Positions 37,215-48,900 of a stretch of 64,000 nucleotides of DNA are shown piece by piece. The DNA comes from Chitinophagaceae bacterium (GTDB lineage Bacteria; Bacteroidota; Bacteroidia; Chitinophagales; Chitinophagaceae). Where the stretch lies: NCBI GenBank assembly GCA_947454155.1, contig CANGIT010000006.1:118194-182193 (forward strand), in the 5' to 3' direction. The number at the start of each line of letters is the position of its first letter. Position 1 is the stretch's first letter. The translations under genes and the position numbers were made by a program. The notes under the pieces are model-generated. The model was not told the DNA's origin. It saw only the letters and a program-made list of their open reading frames with translations, and searched no databases.

Positions 37215-40200
37215 TTATTTTTTCGAAAACCTGATTAATTTTACTTGTTTGTCTTCAAAAATCAGCCTCAACTCATAGTTACCTGCTGTACATAATTTAC
37301 TCAGGTTCAATTCGTAAGTTTGATTTTGCCCTTCATGGTTCAACTCAAAATGCTGAATAAACTGTCCTAATGCATTGTAAATATTACCGGCATATTTTCC
37401 AGTTGCCATATTTTCAAAAGCCAGCCTGAGCTGATGATTCACCACAGGATTAGGCATTATCTTCACAGATGAAATTTGATGGATGGCAGACACCTTTACG
37501 ATGTAGCTATATACAAACTGATTGAGACGACCAATGGATTTAATCCTGTAATAACATACCGAATTAGGCGCCTGTGCATCAATAACCTGATACGCCGCCG
37601 GCATGCCATTGTTTTGAGCAGGTTGTCGCTGCAAAATTGAGGTAAAGCTCACTCCATCCAAACTTCTTTCCACTTCGTAATGATCAACATCCGCCTCCAT
37701 GCTCACATTCCATGAAACAGCAACACTTTCATCACTGTTACGCTTAGCGGCAACAGCATCCATCACAACAGGAACCGGTTGCAGCGGTTCAAATACGATG
37801 CGGAATCGATTTGAGGCATATGAGCCGGGATTTGAGTTTACGACAAAATCATACGAAGTTGAATCGCTCATGCTCAGCAAAGTCCTTGATTGCAAATACT
37901 GATCATCTAAATAGGGCTGATGAGTCACCCCTGAAAAATGTTCAGCAGAAAATACAAAATGATAATTGGCGTACCTCAACTGACTCATTTTAAAGAAAAG
38001 CGTATCTGTGGCAACCGGCATTTTTCTTGTTTCCACAGACAAAAGATTGCCATTGTTTGCCGTCGCAAGATTTTCATTGAAATTCGACACCTTTCTGGCA
38101 TCATTGTCATCAACCTGATTGCTGAAGGCTTCATCAAACAAGTGAAGTGTACCATCACACAGTTCAGCCCATCCGTTATTCATCCTGTATAAAGTAGATC
38201 GTAAGGATGGATAATCAGGAGCATTTCTGGAAACAAGAATGGACCCTTCAGATTTCGCATTTTCAGCAAAGACAATTGCGCCCGGCCCACCCTGCGTCAT
38301 CATGATAAAACCTTGACCACTTTGTATGTTGAAATTACCAGATGAATAACTTGGAGGTATAGGTGCCACAACAATCGAATTGCCCAATACCTGACAAGTA
38401 AAGAAAGCCCCTAATGTAGACAAGGCTGGATCATACAGATAATAGGCATTGCGAAGATTGGTCCTGGCCAGCTTGGTGAAGTCGATGGCACATGCATATG
38501 GATTGCCGACCGAAACAAATTGACTGTCGACAGTCCCCAGATTTCCAATGCTGTAATTGCCTGTAACCAAGGTACCTTTTTCCCTTGCAATGGTGGTATT
38601 AGATAATTGTCCAAACTGTGTAATACTTCTATCTCCTCTCACAAATGTCATGTAGGCTTTTCCGATAGCAAAAGGAGAATTGGTTGTTGTGATACCATCA
38701 TAACCGTTGGTTAAAGAATTATATATTTTCACCGAAGGTCCATTGGGGCTTAACGTATCAAAACCATCTGCCAGCCAGGTAGGCCTGTTGCTGGTCATCT
38801 GTATGCCGAATCTTGGAGAAGGATTGGCATTGGGTGTTGCTGCTCCTTCCTGCCAGGCCTGTTTGATGGTTTGTGCATCATGCTGTGTTGGAGAAGAAAG
38901 AAATCGCCATGCTCTTCTTGCCGAAAAGAATCTCTCTACTGTAACCTGCCCAGAGATCTTATTACCAGATACTGTATTGTTGTTGGTCAAATCTGCAACA
39001 AAAGCCGTAAGTGTATCGGAAGATTTCAGCGTGAGGTTTCCGTTGGTGATGAAATTGCGATTGTTGCCTGTATAGGAAAGCTTGTTCAACAGGTTCAGTG
39101 GTCCGCGGAGCTTGACACTATCGTTGCTGATGATGAGGTTACGAACATTATTGCCCACAAAGAGATTTGAATCCAAAGATTGCGGAACGGCTGCGGCCAA
39201 TTCTATCGTACCATTCTTGGCATCGAATGTACCGCCCAGATTGGTCAAAGTGCCATACACAGAAAATTTACCAGTATTGGTTAACGTTAGTGAAGAGCCT
39301 GCATTGAGTTTTATCGACTTGGCAGTTGCAGGTGCACTGATCACCGGAAAACGTGTGGCTGTGCCTGGAATTTCAACTTTGGTGGTAGGCAGTGGTACTA
39401 CATGCGAACACCAGTTGTTGGAATTGTTCCAGTCGTTGCTGATGTCTCCTGTCCATTGACTAGGCGTGATGGATACGGTAACAGGGGCCGAGGCCGAGCA
39501 TCCATTGGATAGTGTAGCCGTGGCCGTAAATGTTAGACTGGACGCGCTATCCAGCTGAACCAGCGTGGGTCTGATGTATATCAAAGGCACACTGCCACCG
39601 GTATAAGGATTCAGTCCGGCGGAATCAATAAAGAGATTGTTTTGGTTGATGGGGCTCCAACTGAATGAAGTTGTCAATGGCTTGCTACCATGCAGTTTGA
39701 TATTGTCAATGGCTAACCCATCCGACCAATAGGCATGATAACGGAATCTGATTTGAACTGAAGGATAATTAATGTATGCCGGCAGATTAAGTGTATTTTG
39801 ACTAAATCTGGTACCTATCCCTTGATCATCTATATAATGGTTCACGCGTGTCCAACTGACACCACCATTTGTAGTCGCTTCAATGATCAAGCTATCATTA
39901 TACAACACCCCATCAGGCAAATAGTGAGAGTAATAAACACTGAAATCCAAAGACAAATCCAGGAAACCCATCGTATTTACTACAGGTGAAACCAAACAAG
40001 TATTTACTTCATAACCGGGATTTATTGAAGTAGATGCCGGATTGTACATGTCCGATGTGGCAAAGGCGAAATTATTGGGCCCTACGCCGGAGCTGATAGC
40101 CGGATGCCATACAGAAGTATAGGTTGGAATAAACGTACTTACTTTAGGTTGCCATTGCGTTTGACCGTTGATGGTAGCGTTATTATTGATTATATTAACA

Positions 40201-43200
40201 ACCGAAAATACACCAAGTGAATTCGGTAAATCAAATCTTTCGTTAATCAAAATACCTTCCTCCAGATCACCTGTTGCATTTAATCTTAACACCGCCCCAT
40301 CTCCACAAACAATGGGATTGACAGGCGTAAATGACAAAACAGGTATGCTTGAAATATTGGCTTTTATTTCTGTTCTTACAATAGATTCACATGTTCCATT
40401 ACTGGCAGTAACATAAAAACTAGTGCTTCTGTAAACGGAAGGGCTGGTCCAAGTACCTACTGTAGTGCTGTCAATCGGCACCCCACCAGAAGCCACAGCA
40501 TACCAGTAATATTTCACAGTTCCGGTGGATCCGGTTGCGGAAAGTGTTACCGGCCCATTGCCGCAGACGCTTCCAGGTGTTACATTGATGATGTTGGTTG
40601 CACATGTGGCCATCACCGTGATTAAATAATCTTCAGTTTCACCATCAGATAAAAGTATACAAGCGTCATGAGTAGATGAAACAGTATTTGTTCTTATCCT
40701 GACTCTGTAATTGCCCGGCGGTGTTGAAACAGGGATTACAAATCCGAATGTAGAAGTAGAAGTAAGGACTGTTCCTGTCGTAAATATTTTTTCAGTAGAA
40801 GCAAAAACGCCATCATTATTCCAATCTGCCCATCCATTCATGTAAACAGAAATATCAGATTGAACATATAAATTTATCCCTTCGCCTTGTGCTTGCCTGG
40901 CTCTATCGGCAAGTCCTGTGAAATCCTGATAGCCTGTTGAAGAATACGTTGATGTATTGTTTACATCGTTTAAGGTCCCCATGAAACTGACTTTGTTGAT
41001 GAAGCCACTCGATGTAGTAGTACTGGAAGGAATGCAATAATTGGCGGTAATAAAACTGGTTACAGTAGAATAAGCTATCTGGTTGGAATTTGTGCAGGTC
41101 ACTTTTAATCGATAATACAGGGTTGAAATTACACCTGCAACTCCTTGTGCATTTACTGTAAATGGAATTGTGGCAGCCGAAGGAATATCAGTCCATGTGA
41201 TCCCATCAACAGAGGATTGCCATTGATAAGTCAATCCTGTTACTACCGACAAATTGGTGACGTTTAATGTTAATAGAGTTCCGACCGGACCTGTTGAAGG
41301 CGCAGTAGCAGCAACTCCCCCATTGGGCACGCCGGCACAAGGAGGTGGTATGAAACAAGAGAAAGTAGCATCCCAACCCGATTTATTTACACTGCCATCG
41401 GAAGTAAACACAAATGTGAGCGATCCATCAGACGCAGTGGAAGTAATGGTTCCGGGCGATGAAGTATATGTACCCAACAGTAAAGCCGCAGTACTGTTGC
41501 CATCATAAATTTTTAAATTATCGCAACATGTTTCTACGGAAAAACTGTTGAAAATCACCCTGAGTTTAGCGCCTGCTGTAGAAGGATAAACTGTATAGGT
41601 CAATGATTGGTTATTGGTGTAATTACCTGCTGCATCTGTATTCACATTACTACCTCCGGGTCCACCGTTATCATAGAATCTGGCAGCACATGTAGTGTAA
41701 GATCCATTGGAAATATTTACAGATTCACAAACCGAAGAAATAATTTGAACAGGATTTGAATTTACTGCGTTACCGGAACAAGTAACTACACAACGGAACC
41801 AAACTGTGGTGGCTACGGTCGCATTATATGTATAAGTAGGAGAAGTGCCCACTGTTATATTAGTGAAAGTGCCTGGCACTCCCGATACATCGTTTGCAGT
41901 TTGCCATTGATAACTAACACCCGTACCCGCAGGTGGATTGGTCACACTTAAATTGCTTCCACTACCAGTGCATACAAAACTATTGGATGCCACAGTATTA
42001 CCGGGAGAAGGAACGCCTGTGCAAGGTGGAGGTATATAACATGAAATGGAAGCATCCCAGCCCGTATTGTTCACTGATCCATCAGAAGTGAATACAATTG
42101 TCAATGAACCGTCGGCAGCAGATGAAGTGATTGTACCAGGCGAAGTGGCAGAGTACGAACCCATTAAAGGAGAAGCCACTGAATTGCCATTGAATATTTT
42201 CATGACATCAAAACCTGATTCCAAATCAAAACTGTTGAATTGCAATTGTATGAGGGCTCCAGCAGTAGAAGGAACAATGGTAAGGGTATCCGACTCGTTG
42301 GCTCCGTACGTACCCAAAGGACCTCCGCTATCATAAAAATTTCCAACACAAGTAATTACTGTCGATTTGCTATTGACCGGCATGATACTACAAGGACTTG
42401 TAAGAATTTGAATTGGCGCAGAATATCCTACATTACCCGAACAAGTGACTTTACAACGGAACCAAGTAGCAGCGTTTACAACGGTTGTATAATTGGCTGT
42501 TGTGGCTCCGGATCCTCCTGTTACGCTGGCATAAGTGCCATTGTTGGCAGAGGATTCCCATTGGAAACTAAGGCCGGTAGCGGTTAATTGATTTTGAAGA
42601 GAAAGATTGATACTGCTTCCCGCACATACACTGGTTAAATTGGCCAGCGTGTTTCCTGGAACAGGCACGCCCGAACAAGCAACTGCAGGTGTTATCGTCA
42701 CCCAATAATCTTCAGTCTCCCCAAAACCATAATTGTTACAAGGATCCAAAGCGGCTTGCGTTGTAGCATATCTTTCCCTTACTCTTAATCTGCGCAATAC
42801 CGGTGAAGTTATCGAGCTGTTGTTGGGAATGGCAATGGGAATGGTAACTGTACCCGAAGCAGGTATCAAGGTTGTGTTTACAAATCTTTCGGCTGTTGTA
42901 TTCTGAAAAACGCCATCATTGTTGAAATCAATCCAGATGGAAACATTACCGGTTGCGCCTCTTCCAATACTGACCGTTGCATTGTAGGTATTTCCCTGCA
43001 CAAGCGTAGTGGTAAAGCTGGTGGTTGGATATAAAATGTAATTATTGGGATTGCCGTTACAGCCAGAGTTTTGATTATTTATGGTATTGAATACAAAAGA
43101 ATTGATGTAGTCGTTGGAAGAGCAGGCATTGGTGTAAGTGGGCGTACAATAATTTGTTTGATAAGTAACCACATTTGAATAGCTGAACAAAGAGCTGTTA

Positions 43201-45779
43201 TTACAAATCACCTTCAAACGATAGTAGGTTGTAGTAATAATATTAGGAGCCGTTATGGTTGCGGGAACTGTAGTGACACCGGCAATATCCGACCAGGTTA
43301 CATTATCTGTTGAAGACTGCCATTGGTACTGAATACCTGAGCTTGTAGGCAGACCTGTAGCGGACAAAGTGAAGGTAGATGATGGAACTCCTGTAGTTGA
43401 GGAAATAGTTGCTGTTGCAATTGATGGAGTACCGGAGCAAGCAGTAGCTGCTGTAACATTTAATGTATAGTCCTCTATCTCACCTGTTCCAAAATTAAAT
43501 CCACAAGCTGCAGGATTTATTGAGTTATAGTCTGTTACTACACGCATCCGATAACTACCAACCGCTGTTCCCGCGGGCACTGTAAAGGACCCATTTGTAG
43601 TTCCAGTGGGTTGATAGGCATTGGAGGTGTACGCCAATTCTCCCGTTTCAAAAATAAAATTATTATTCCAATCTATCCATATCGCTATCCCTGCCGTACC
43701 TCCAACAATCGTTACTGAAAATGCAATACTATTGCCAGCGATTTGAGTCACTGAATTTGTAGATGAATAATTGGCATAACCTCCAGATGCATAGGCTGCT
43801 GAATTATTGTTGATGTTGCTTACTCCACCTGTTGTTACAACATTACTAATATAAGTTGATGAACTGGTTGCAGATGAAGGTGTGCAATATTTTAATGACA
43901 CCAATACTGAATTTGAAGTTCCAGAAGACCCTCCACATGTTACTATGCAATGATAATAAGTATTGGCTGTTACAGTAGCTGTATAGGTTGATGAACTGGC
44001 CCCCGAAATAGTTGTCCAACTTGTGTTGTTTGTTGAAGACTCCCATTGGTAAGATACACCAGAACCACTTGTAGCATTTTGCATACTCAATACTGTTGTG
44101 CCTCCACTTACAACACTGCCTGGTGTGGCAATGGTATTGCCTGGTGCAGGTGTGCCTGTGCATGGTGACAAGGCCAATACAGTAAATGTATAATCTTCGT
44201 ACTCTGCATTTGTGTTAGAACCACATGCAGTGTTGGTGCCAGACCAACTGATGGAAACTCTCATCCGATAATTGCCTGCTGTAGTACCAACAGGTATTGT
44301 AATAGCACCAGTATAAGGTGGAGAAGTAAAAGAAGTGGTAGCTAAAACAGTTTCATTGGCATCTGCAAAATCCAAATCGTTATTCCAATCTATCCAGATA
44401 TAATAGTAATAAGTTGATGTGCTGCCTGTCGTTATACTATAATTGACAGCACTACCCGGGTACTGAGAGCATGATAATGTACTGGAGTAATTGGTATATC
44501 CTCCCACACTGGTTCCGGTAGTATTGTTAATATTTGTAACTCCGTTGGTTGTGGTGAAATTTGAAATATAATAAGATGTTGATCCCGATGGTGTGCAATA
44601 TTGTAGTGACACCAATACTGAATTTGAAGTTCCGGAAGCCCCTCCACATGTTACTATGCAATGATAATAAGTATTGGCTGTTACAGTAGCCGTATAGGTT
44701 GATGAATTGGCCCCTGAAATAGGGGTCCAACTTGTGTTGTTTGTTGAAGACTCCCATTGGTAAGATACACCTGTGCCACTTGTAGCATTTTGCAAACTCA
44801 ATACTGTTGTACCTCCACTTACAACACTGCCTGGTGTAGCAATGGTATTGCCTGGTGCAGGTGTGCCTGTGCATGGTGTTGAAATATTACAAGTTACTGT
44901 CGCTATAAACCCTGAATAGTTAATAGACCCATCTGATGAGAAATCCAATGTTAAAGCACCGGATGAATTGGTAGATGTAAAACTCCCGGGAGATGTTGTG
45001 CCAGAAAAACCTGATCCGGTGTGTAATGCTGGAGATGCTGTGCTGTTTCCATTATATAATTTTATGTAATCAATTCCTGATTCAGTAGCTATCGAATTAA
45101 AATTTACACTTACGATACCATTGGCACTTGATGAGCTAATTGTCATTGGCGCTGATACCATGCTATTGTTGTAATAATCATTTACACCTCCACAATCATA
45201 AAGGGTGTAGGTAGTGCCACAGTTGATAGAAGGGCTACATGCTGTCCCTTGAATCAATACCGTATTGTTGGAAGCAATGGTTGAAGTCCATGAAAGATCA
45301 TCTACATATCTTTCATGAGCACCAGAAGCCCTTCCATCAATTAGCCTGACATAAATATTACTGAAAGCACTTAAATTCAGTGTATACTGCTGATAAGTCG
45401 CAGTAGCGTTGTTAACAAATCCTCTGTTCACCCAATTTACATTATCTGTTGAAGTTTCAACATTCAATATCCAGGCTGTATTGTTACTGCTTCTTTTGTA
45501 CCAAAATGAAAGAATACCCGGATTGCTGATTAATGGCGTACTGATCCAATCTCCAACACCATTATAAGTTAAGCATAAATTTCCTGACCTAGCTACTGAT
45601 GCAGTATTATAGACAATACTGTTAGAACTCCAAGCACCTCCTCCTTGGGTAGGATTAGCATTCGTCCCAAAACTCTCATAAACCTGAAACGGACCACATT
45701 GCCCAAAACTATCTTGAGAAATAAATAACAATGAAGCGAACAATAAAAAAGCAATGACCCTAAGTGCTTTCATCAGCAT
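37215..45779 (-). CDS. T9SS-secreted GEVED/CUB/Ig surface protein (2854 aa)
   Basis: A 2854-residue secreted protein. ATGs at 45779 and 45773 both fit the signal peptide, which ends DSFGQ near residue 27. Approximate order: an N-terminal jelly-roll (30-180); CUB-like 1 (186-296); Ig 1 (300-396); GEVED 1 (396-530, IWIDWNNDLDFAD to EYEDYTF); Ig 2 (537-633); GEVED 2 (633-776); Ig; GEVED 3 (876-1030, IWIDFNNDGVFQ to GETEDYW); Ig; CUB-like 2 (1130-1250); Ig; CUB-like 3 (1350-1473, ETCCDN); Ig; GEVED 4 (1580-1723); a jelly-roll (1840-2030); and the shared module from about 2108 (WTGDISNDWN, NNWCSH) with VERFFSARRAWRFLS, AWQEGA, FVRGDRSI and GNPYACAIDF. The sorting domain has IMPNPVVN. Ig 1 and Ig 2 are almost identical at DNA level (annotated separately). 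The acidic D-x-N-x-D-x-D loops in the GEVED domains suggest calcium binding (inference). Confidence 0.9.
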   Translation of the reverse strand: MLMKALRVIAFLLFASLLFISQDSFGQCGPFQVYESFGTNANPTQGGGAWSSNSIVYNTASVARSGNLCLTYNGVGDWISTPLISNPGILSFWYKRSSNNTAWILNVETSTDNVNWVNRGFVNNATATYQQYTLNLSAFSNIYVRLIDGRASGAHERYVDDLSWTSTIASNNTVLIQGTACSPSINCGTTYTLYDCGGVNDYYNNSMVSAPMTISSSSANGIVSVNFNSIATESGIDYIKLYNGNSTASPALHTGSGFSGTTSPGSFTSTNSSGALTLDFSSDGSINYSGFIATVTCNISTPCTGTPAPGNTIATPGSVVSGGTTVLSLQNATSGTGVSYQWESSTNNTSWTPISGANSSTYTATVTANTYYHCIVTCGGASGTSNSVLVSLQYCTPSGSTSYYISNFTTTNGVTNINNTTGTSVGGYTNYSSTLSCSQYPGSAVNYSITTGSTSTYYYYIWIDWNNDLDFADANETVLATTSFTSPPYTGAITIPVGTTAGNYRMRVSISWSGTNTACGSNTNAEYEDYTFTVLALSPCTGTPAPGNTIATPGSVVSGGTTVLSMQNATSGSGVSYQWESSTNNTSWTTISGASSSTYTATVTANTYYHCIVTCGGSSGTSNSVLVSLKYCTPSSATSSSTYISNVVTTGGVSNINNNSAAYASGGYANYSSTNSVTQIAGNSIAFSVTIVGGTAGIAIWIDWNNNFIFETGELAYTSNAYQPTGTTNGSFTVPAGTAVGSYRMRVVTDYNSINPAACGFNFGTGEIEDYTLNVTAATACSGTPSIATATISSTTGVPSSTFTLSATGLPTSSGIQYQWQSSTDNVTWSDIAGVTTVPATITAPNIITTTYYRLKVICNNSSLFSYSNVVTYQTNYCTPTYTNACSSNDYINSFVFNTINNQNSGCNGNPNNYILYPTTSFTTTLVQGNTYNATVSIGRGATGNVSIWIDFNNDGVFQNTTAERFVNTTLIPASGTVTIPIAIPNNSSITSPVLRRLRVRERYATTQAALDPCNNYGFGETEDYWVTITPAVACSGVPVPGNTLANLTSVCAGSSINLSLQNQLTATGLSFQWESSANNGTYASVTGGSGATTANYTTVVNAATWFRCKVTCSGNVGYSAPIQILTSPCSIMPVNSKSTVITCVGNFYDSGGPLGTYGANESDTLTIVPSTAGALIQLQFNSFDLESGFDVMKIFNGNSVASPLMGSYSATSPGTITSSAADGSLTIVFTSDGSVNNTGWDASISCYIPPPCTGVPSPGNTVASNSFVCTGSGSNLSVTNPPAGTGVSYQWQTANDVSGVPGTFTNITVGTSPTYTYNATVATTVWFRCVVTCSGNAVNSNPVQIISSVCESVNISNGSYTTCAARFYDNGGPGGSNVNTDAAGNYTNNQSLTYTVYPSTAGAKLRVIFNSFSVETCCDNLKIYDGNSTAALLLGTYTSSPGTITSTASDGSLTFVFTSDGSVNKSGWDATFSCFIPPPCAGVPNGGVAATAPSTGPVGTLLTLNVTNLSVVTGLTYQWQSSVDGITWTDIPSAATIPFTVNAQGVAGVISTLYYRLKVTCTNSNQIAYSTVTSFITANYCIPSSTTTSSGFINKVSFMGTLNDVNNTSTYSSTGYQDFTGLADRARQAQGEGINLYVQSDISVYMNGWADWNNDGVFASTEKIFTTGTVLTSTSTFGFVIPVSTPPGNYRVRIRTNTVSSTHDACILLSDGETEDYLITVMATCATNIINVTPGSVCGNGPVTLSATGSTGTVKYYWYAVASGGVPIDSTTVGTWTSPSVYRSTSFYVTASNGTCESIVRTEIKANISSIPVLSFTPVNPIVCGDGAVLRLNATGDLEEGILINERFDLPNSLGVFSVVNIINNNATINGQTQWQPKVSTFIPTYTSVWHPAISSGVGPNNFAFATSDMYNPASTSINPGYEVNTCLVSPVVNTMGFLDLSLDFSVYYSHYLPDGVLYNDSLIIEATTNGGVSWTRVNHYIDDQGIGTRFSQNTLNLPAYINYPSVQIRFRYHAYWSDGLAIDNIKLHGSKPLTTSFSWSPINQNNLFIDSAGLNPYTGGSVPLIYIRPTLVQLDSASSLTFTATATLSNGCSASAPVTVSITPSQWTGDISNDWNNSNNWCSHVVPLPTTKVEIPGTATRFPVISAPATAKSIKLNAGSSLTLTNTGKFSVYGTLTNLGGTFDAKNGTIELAAAVPQSLDSNLFVGNNVRNLIISNDSVKLRGPLNLLNKLSYTGNNRNFITNGNLTLKSSDTLTAFVADLTNNNTVSGNKISGQVTVERFFSARRAWRFLSSPTQHDAQTIKQAWQEGAATPNANPSPRFGIQMTSNRPTWLADGFDTLSPNGPSVKIYNSLTNGYDGITTTNSPFAIGKAYMTFVRGDRSITQFGQLSNTTIAREKGTLVTGNYSIGNLGTVDSQFVSVGNPYACAIDFTKLARTNLRNAYYLYDPALSTLGAFFTCQVLGNSIVVAPIPPSYSSGNFNIQSGQGFIMMTQGGPGAIVFAENAKSEGSILVSRNAPDYPSLRSTLYRMNNGWAELCDGTLHLFDEAFSNQVDDNDARKVSNFNENLATANNGNLLSVETRKMPVATDTLFFKMSQLRYANYHFVFSAEHFSGVTHQPYLDDQYLQSRTLLSMSDSTSYDFVVNSNPGSYASNRFRIVFEPLQPVPVVMDAVAAKRNSDESVAVSWNVSMEADVDHYEVERSLDGVSFTSILQRQPAQNNGMPAAYQVIDAQAPNSVCYYRIKSIGRLNQFVYSYIVKVSAIHQISSVKIMPNPVVNHQLRLAFENMATGKYAGNIYNALGQFIQHFELNHEGQNQTYELNLSKLCTAGNYELRLIFEDKQVKLIRFSKK
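43879..44167 (-). repeat. Ig-module DNA repeat, copy 2
   Basis: This 289-base segment matches 44590-44878 with about 15 mismatches counted by eye and no gaps (roughly 95% identity). It encodes one Ig-like module (PAPGNTIATPGSVVSGG to TSNSVLVSLKYCTPS). The offset between copies is 711 bases (237 codons), so the frame is preserved. Confidence 0.9.
44590..44878 (-). repeat. Ig-module DNA repeat, copy 1
   Basis: This is the partner of 43879-44167. The adjacent GEVED-coding segments are much more divergent than the Ig-coding part, which points to a recent local duplication or gene conversion confined to the Ig module. Confidence 0.9.
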
Positions 45780-45923
45780 AATTTTAGTACATAAAAAATC
45801 TCAATTTCATTTTGGGTTTTGCCTAAATGAATATTGATAAGTTTCTCCTTAGGGTGTTGGGATAAAACCTAAATTTAAAAATAATTATATAGAATGGAGA
45901 ATAAAAAAAGGAAATGGGGACAA

Positions 45924-48900
45924 TTAATAAATACACCTTATGCTAAACGCATCCCCAGATTCATGCAGCACTTTTAAAGTGTAAGCCGATTTTTCATGGT
46001 GGGCATTGAATATCAAACACTTTTGCTCAAAATTACCGACTATTACCAATTCTTTTCTTTCCATCAATTGTCCGGAAGTATTGTATAAAAAAGCATGATA
46101 ACGCCCCGACTTACAATTGATAAATTGCAAGTTTACAGCATCCGCACCATCAGTGGTGGCATTCAGTTTTATTTCGGGGAGTTGGACTTTGGCTGTCATT
46201 TCCACAATTTTACTGATGGTACAAGCTCCGGAATAGGCAATGGCAATGATTCGATAAAAACGTTTGCCTGTAAAATCAGTGGTCTTTTTCAATTGGTAAA
46301 GGACCGAATGATTGGCATCAACACTATCCAGATCTGAAAAACTTCTGGCATCTTCACTGAATTGAATCTTGTATTTTTTAACATCCTGCTCCTCCGCAAC
46401 TTTCCAGTTGATTTCAATATCATTATTTTTTATTGTAGCGTCTACCAAAATAAAGCTCATCGGCAAAATGCTGATGGGACGCAAAAACAAAACAAATCTA
46501 TCAGCAGCTTTTGAAGCCAGGTCGTTCGTTACCGCAAAATCATATGGTGTGGTTGAGATGGAGGAAATCATAGTTTCAGCCTGCGTAAATTTGTCTTTCA
46601 GAAAAACCTGATACCCGCTTATGTTCCAATTTTCGGGATTGAAATCAAAATGATAGGGCTGGGTTCTTAAATTGCTGAGCATGATCTGAATGCTATCATT
46701 AACCGACCAATTGTTCATACTAAGCAACCCGAAAGAATTATCTTGTTTTTTGATGTAGAGATTTTCGCCGGGATTAAAATACTTGGCCGCATCAAACTCA
46801 TCCACATCATTATTAAAACTGTTTTCAATAGCCACCGTTGTAGCATCTGCAATATAAGTTTGAGTCCCACCCACTCCATACAATTGCAAATTCAATCTCA
46901 TCGCATCACTGAAATCTGTATTCCTAAAAGTAATCCTGCTCCCACTAATTTTTGCCGACTCAGTGAAACCAATTGTACCTCCACTGGTTGAATTAGCGTG
47001 TATAAAAAATGCCTGACCTGATTGAATAAATGGGCAAGCTACAGCACTATTGTAATTACTTGTACCACCCGGCTGTGGACGATATCCATTGGCCGCACTG
47101 ATCAATTGATATCCTCCCAATCCATTGGAGCCCGACAACAAAGGATCCCATACATAAAACACCTGATCTACGTTTCCTGTACGGGTTAAATTTCTAAAAT
47201 CAATGGCCGAGGCATATGGATTACCAACACTTTCAAATTGACTGGCACCTACTGTTATGACAGGTGGCGTTTCTCCGGCACTGGCGGTATACAAATTACC
47301 TTTGGCTCTCAATGTGGTTACATTGGCTGCTGCATTGTAAGTGATGACGCTTCTGTCGCCTCTTACAAAAACAAAATAACCTTTGGGATTGGCAATGGGC
47401 GTTGCATTTGTACTGGCCACACCATCCCAGCTTCCGTTTGATGCGTTATAGGTTTTCACACTGGCACCAGAAGGCGTATACACATCAAACCCCAACGCCT
47501 GCGCTGCCGCACTGCTTCCTCCCGCACTGCCTGTGATTTGTGTACCGAAGCCTGAATAACGGTTTTGATTAGCCGAAATTGCTGTGTCCTGCCAGGCCTG
47601 ATTGATGGTTTGCGTTCCGGTTAATGGCACCGCAATAAACTGCCATGACTTACCATGCAACATCCCTGTAGGTATGCATCTTTCTACCGTCGCTTTACCA
47701 GTAATCGTTTTGCCGGTAAGGTCGCCCACCCATGCAGTTTCATTGGCGGTTGATTTCAGCGTCAACAAATCGCCGGTATTGAGTTTGTTGCCTGTGCTTG
47801 AGAATACAAGTGAACGACAAATATCCAAGGGACCTGCAAGTGTAACACCTCCAACAGAACTGTTGCCAATGGCAAGGTTCAGCAATTTGTTGTTTTTGAA
47901 AATACCGGCAGGAATCACCTGACTGACACTTCCATTAAAATTGACTGTTGATTTTGAAGCATCCATGTTGGCTCCATTGCCGGTAAGTGTTCCTGCAATT
48001 TGCAAAAGACTCATTGTATCCAAAGAAAGCAAAGTGCTATTGGCTGCCCCTGAAAATACCAACCCACGAACTGACAGCGTATCGTGCAGAATGGGTGTGG
48101 TGGCATATTCGCTGCTCACATAAACATCCCTGGTGCCTGATGGCAAAATATTTCCGTCCCAGTTGGAAACTGATCCAAAGTCATTGGAAATACGACCATT
48201 CCAAATGGCCATGTTTGCAGGCACAAATTCATCGCACCCAACGTCTGGATGCAGGTAATTTCTGTAGGTGCTGTCAACATCAAAATTATAATTTACAATC
48301 GGCGTGCCGGTGTTATTAAGATTTGTATTTCCAACATCCGAAAGATGCAAATCTGTAGGACTAACAAATACAGGAACAACGGCGGTTGAATTATTATCTC
48401 TGCCAGATTGTGTTCTCCAGTCGCTTAGGGTTGAAGATGCGATGGCACTGTTGACATTGAATCCGATTAATTTCACCCCTGAACCAGATGGATTGATGGA
48501 ATAATCATTATAATCCAACGAAGAAATACAGGCAGCTTGAGACACCATGATACCCGTGGCGCCATAACCCGTTGATGAAAACAATCCAAGATTGTTCATC
48601 ATGATGTTGTTCTTAATATCCGCAGAAGAACCACTTCTCAAGCGAATGCAAGATGACACCGCTCTGCTCTTATTCAATGTATTGGTGAATCCTGTTGAAC
48701 ATCCCAGACTGATAGAATTGTGGTAAATAGAAATGCCTGATTGAGCAACAGTTCCCGCCAACATGATGCCGCAAGGATTTTCCAGCGTATACTGGGCACT
48801 GTTATAGTCGTTGCCGTCGCCCGACATATTGGCAATCATATTGTTGGCAATGCTGATGGCTGCATTGGACAAGCCCGTGGCTACATAAATACCGTGCGCG

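Noticed and set aside
43846..44163. Minus-strand alternative frame with a near-identical partner at 44527-44874
   Set aside because: The similarity comes from the duplicated Ig-coding DNA read in the wrong frame; the real signal is the DNA repeat.
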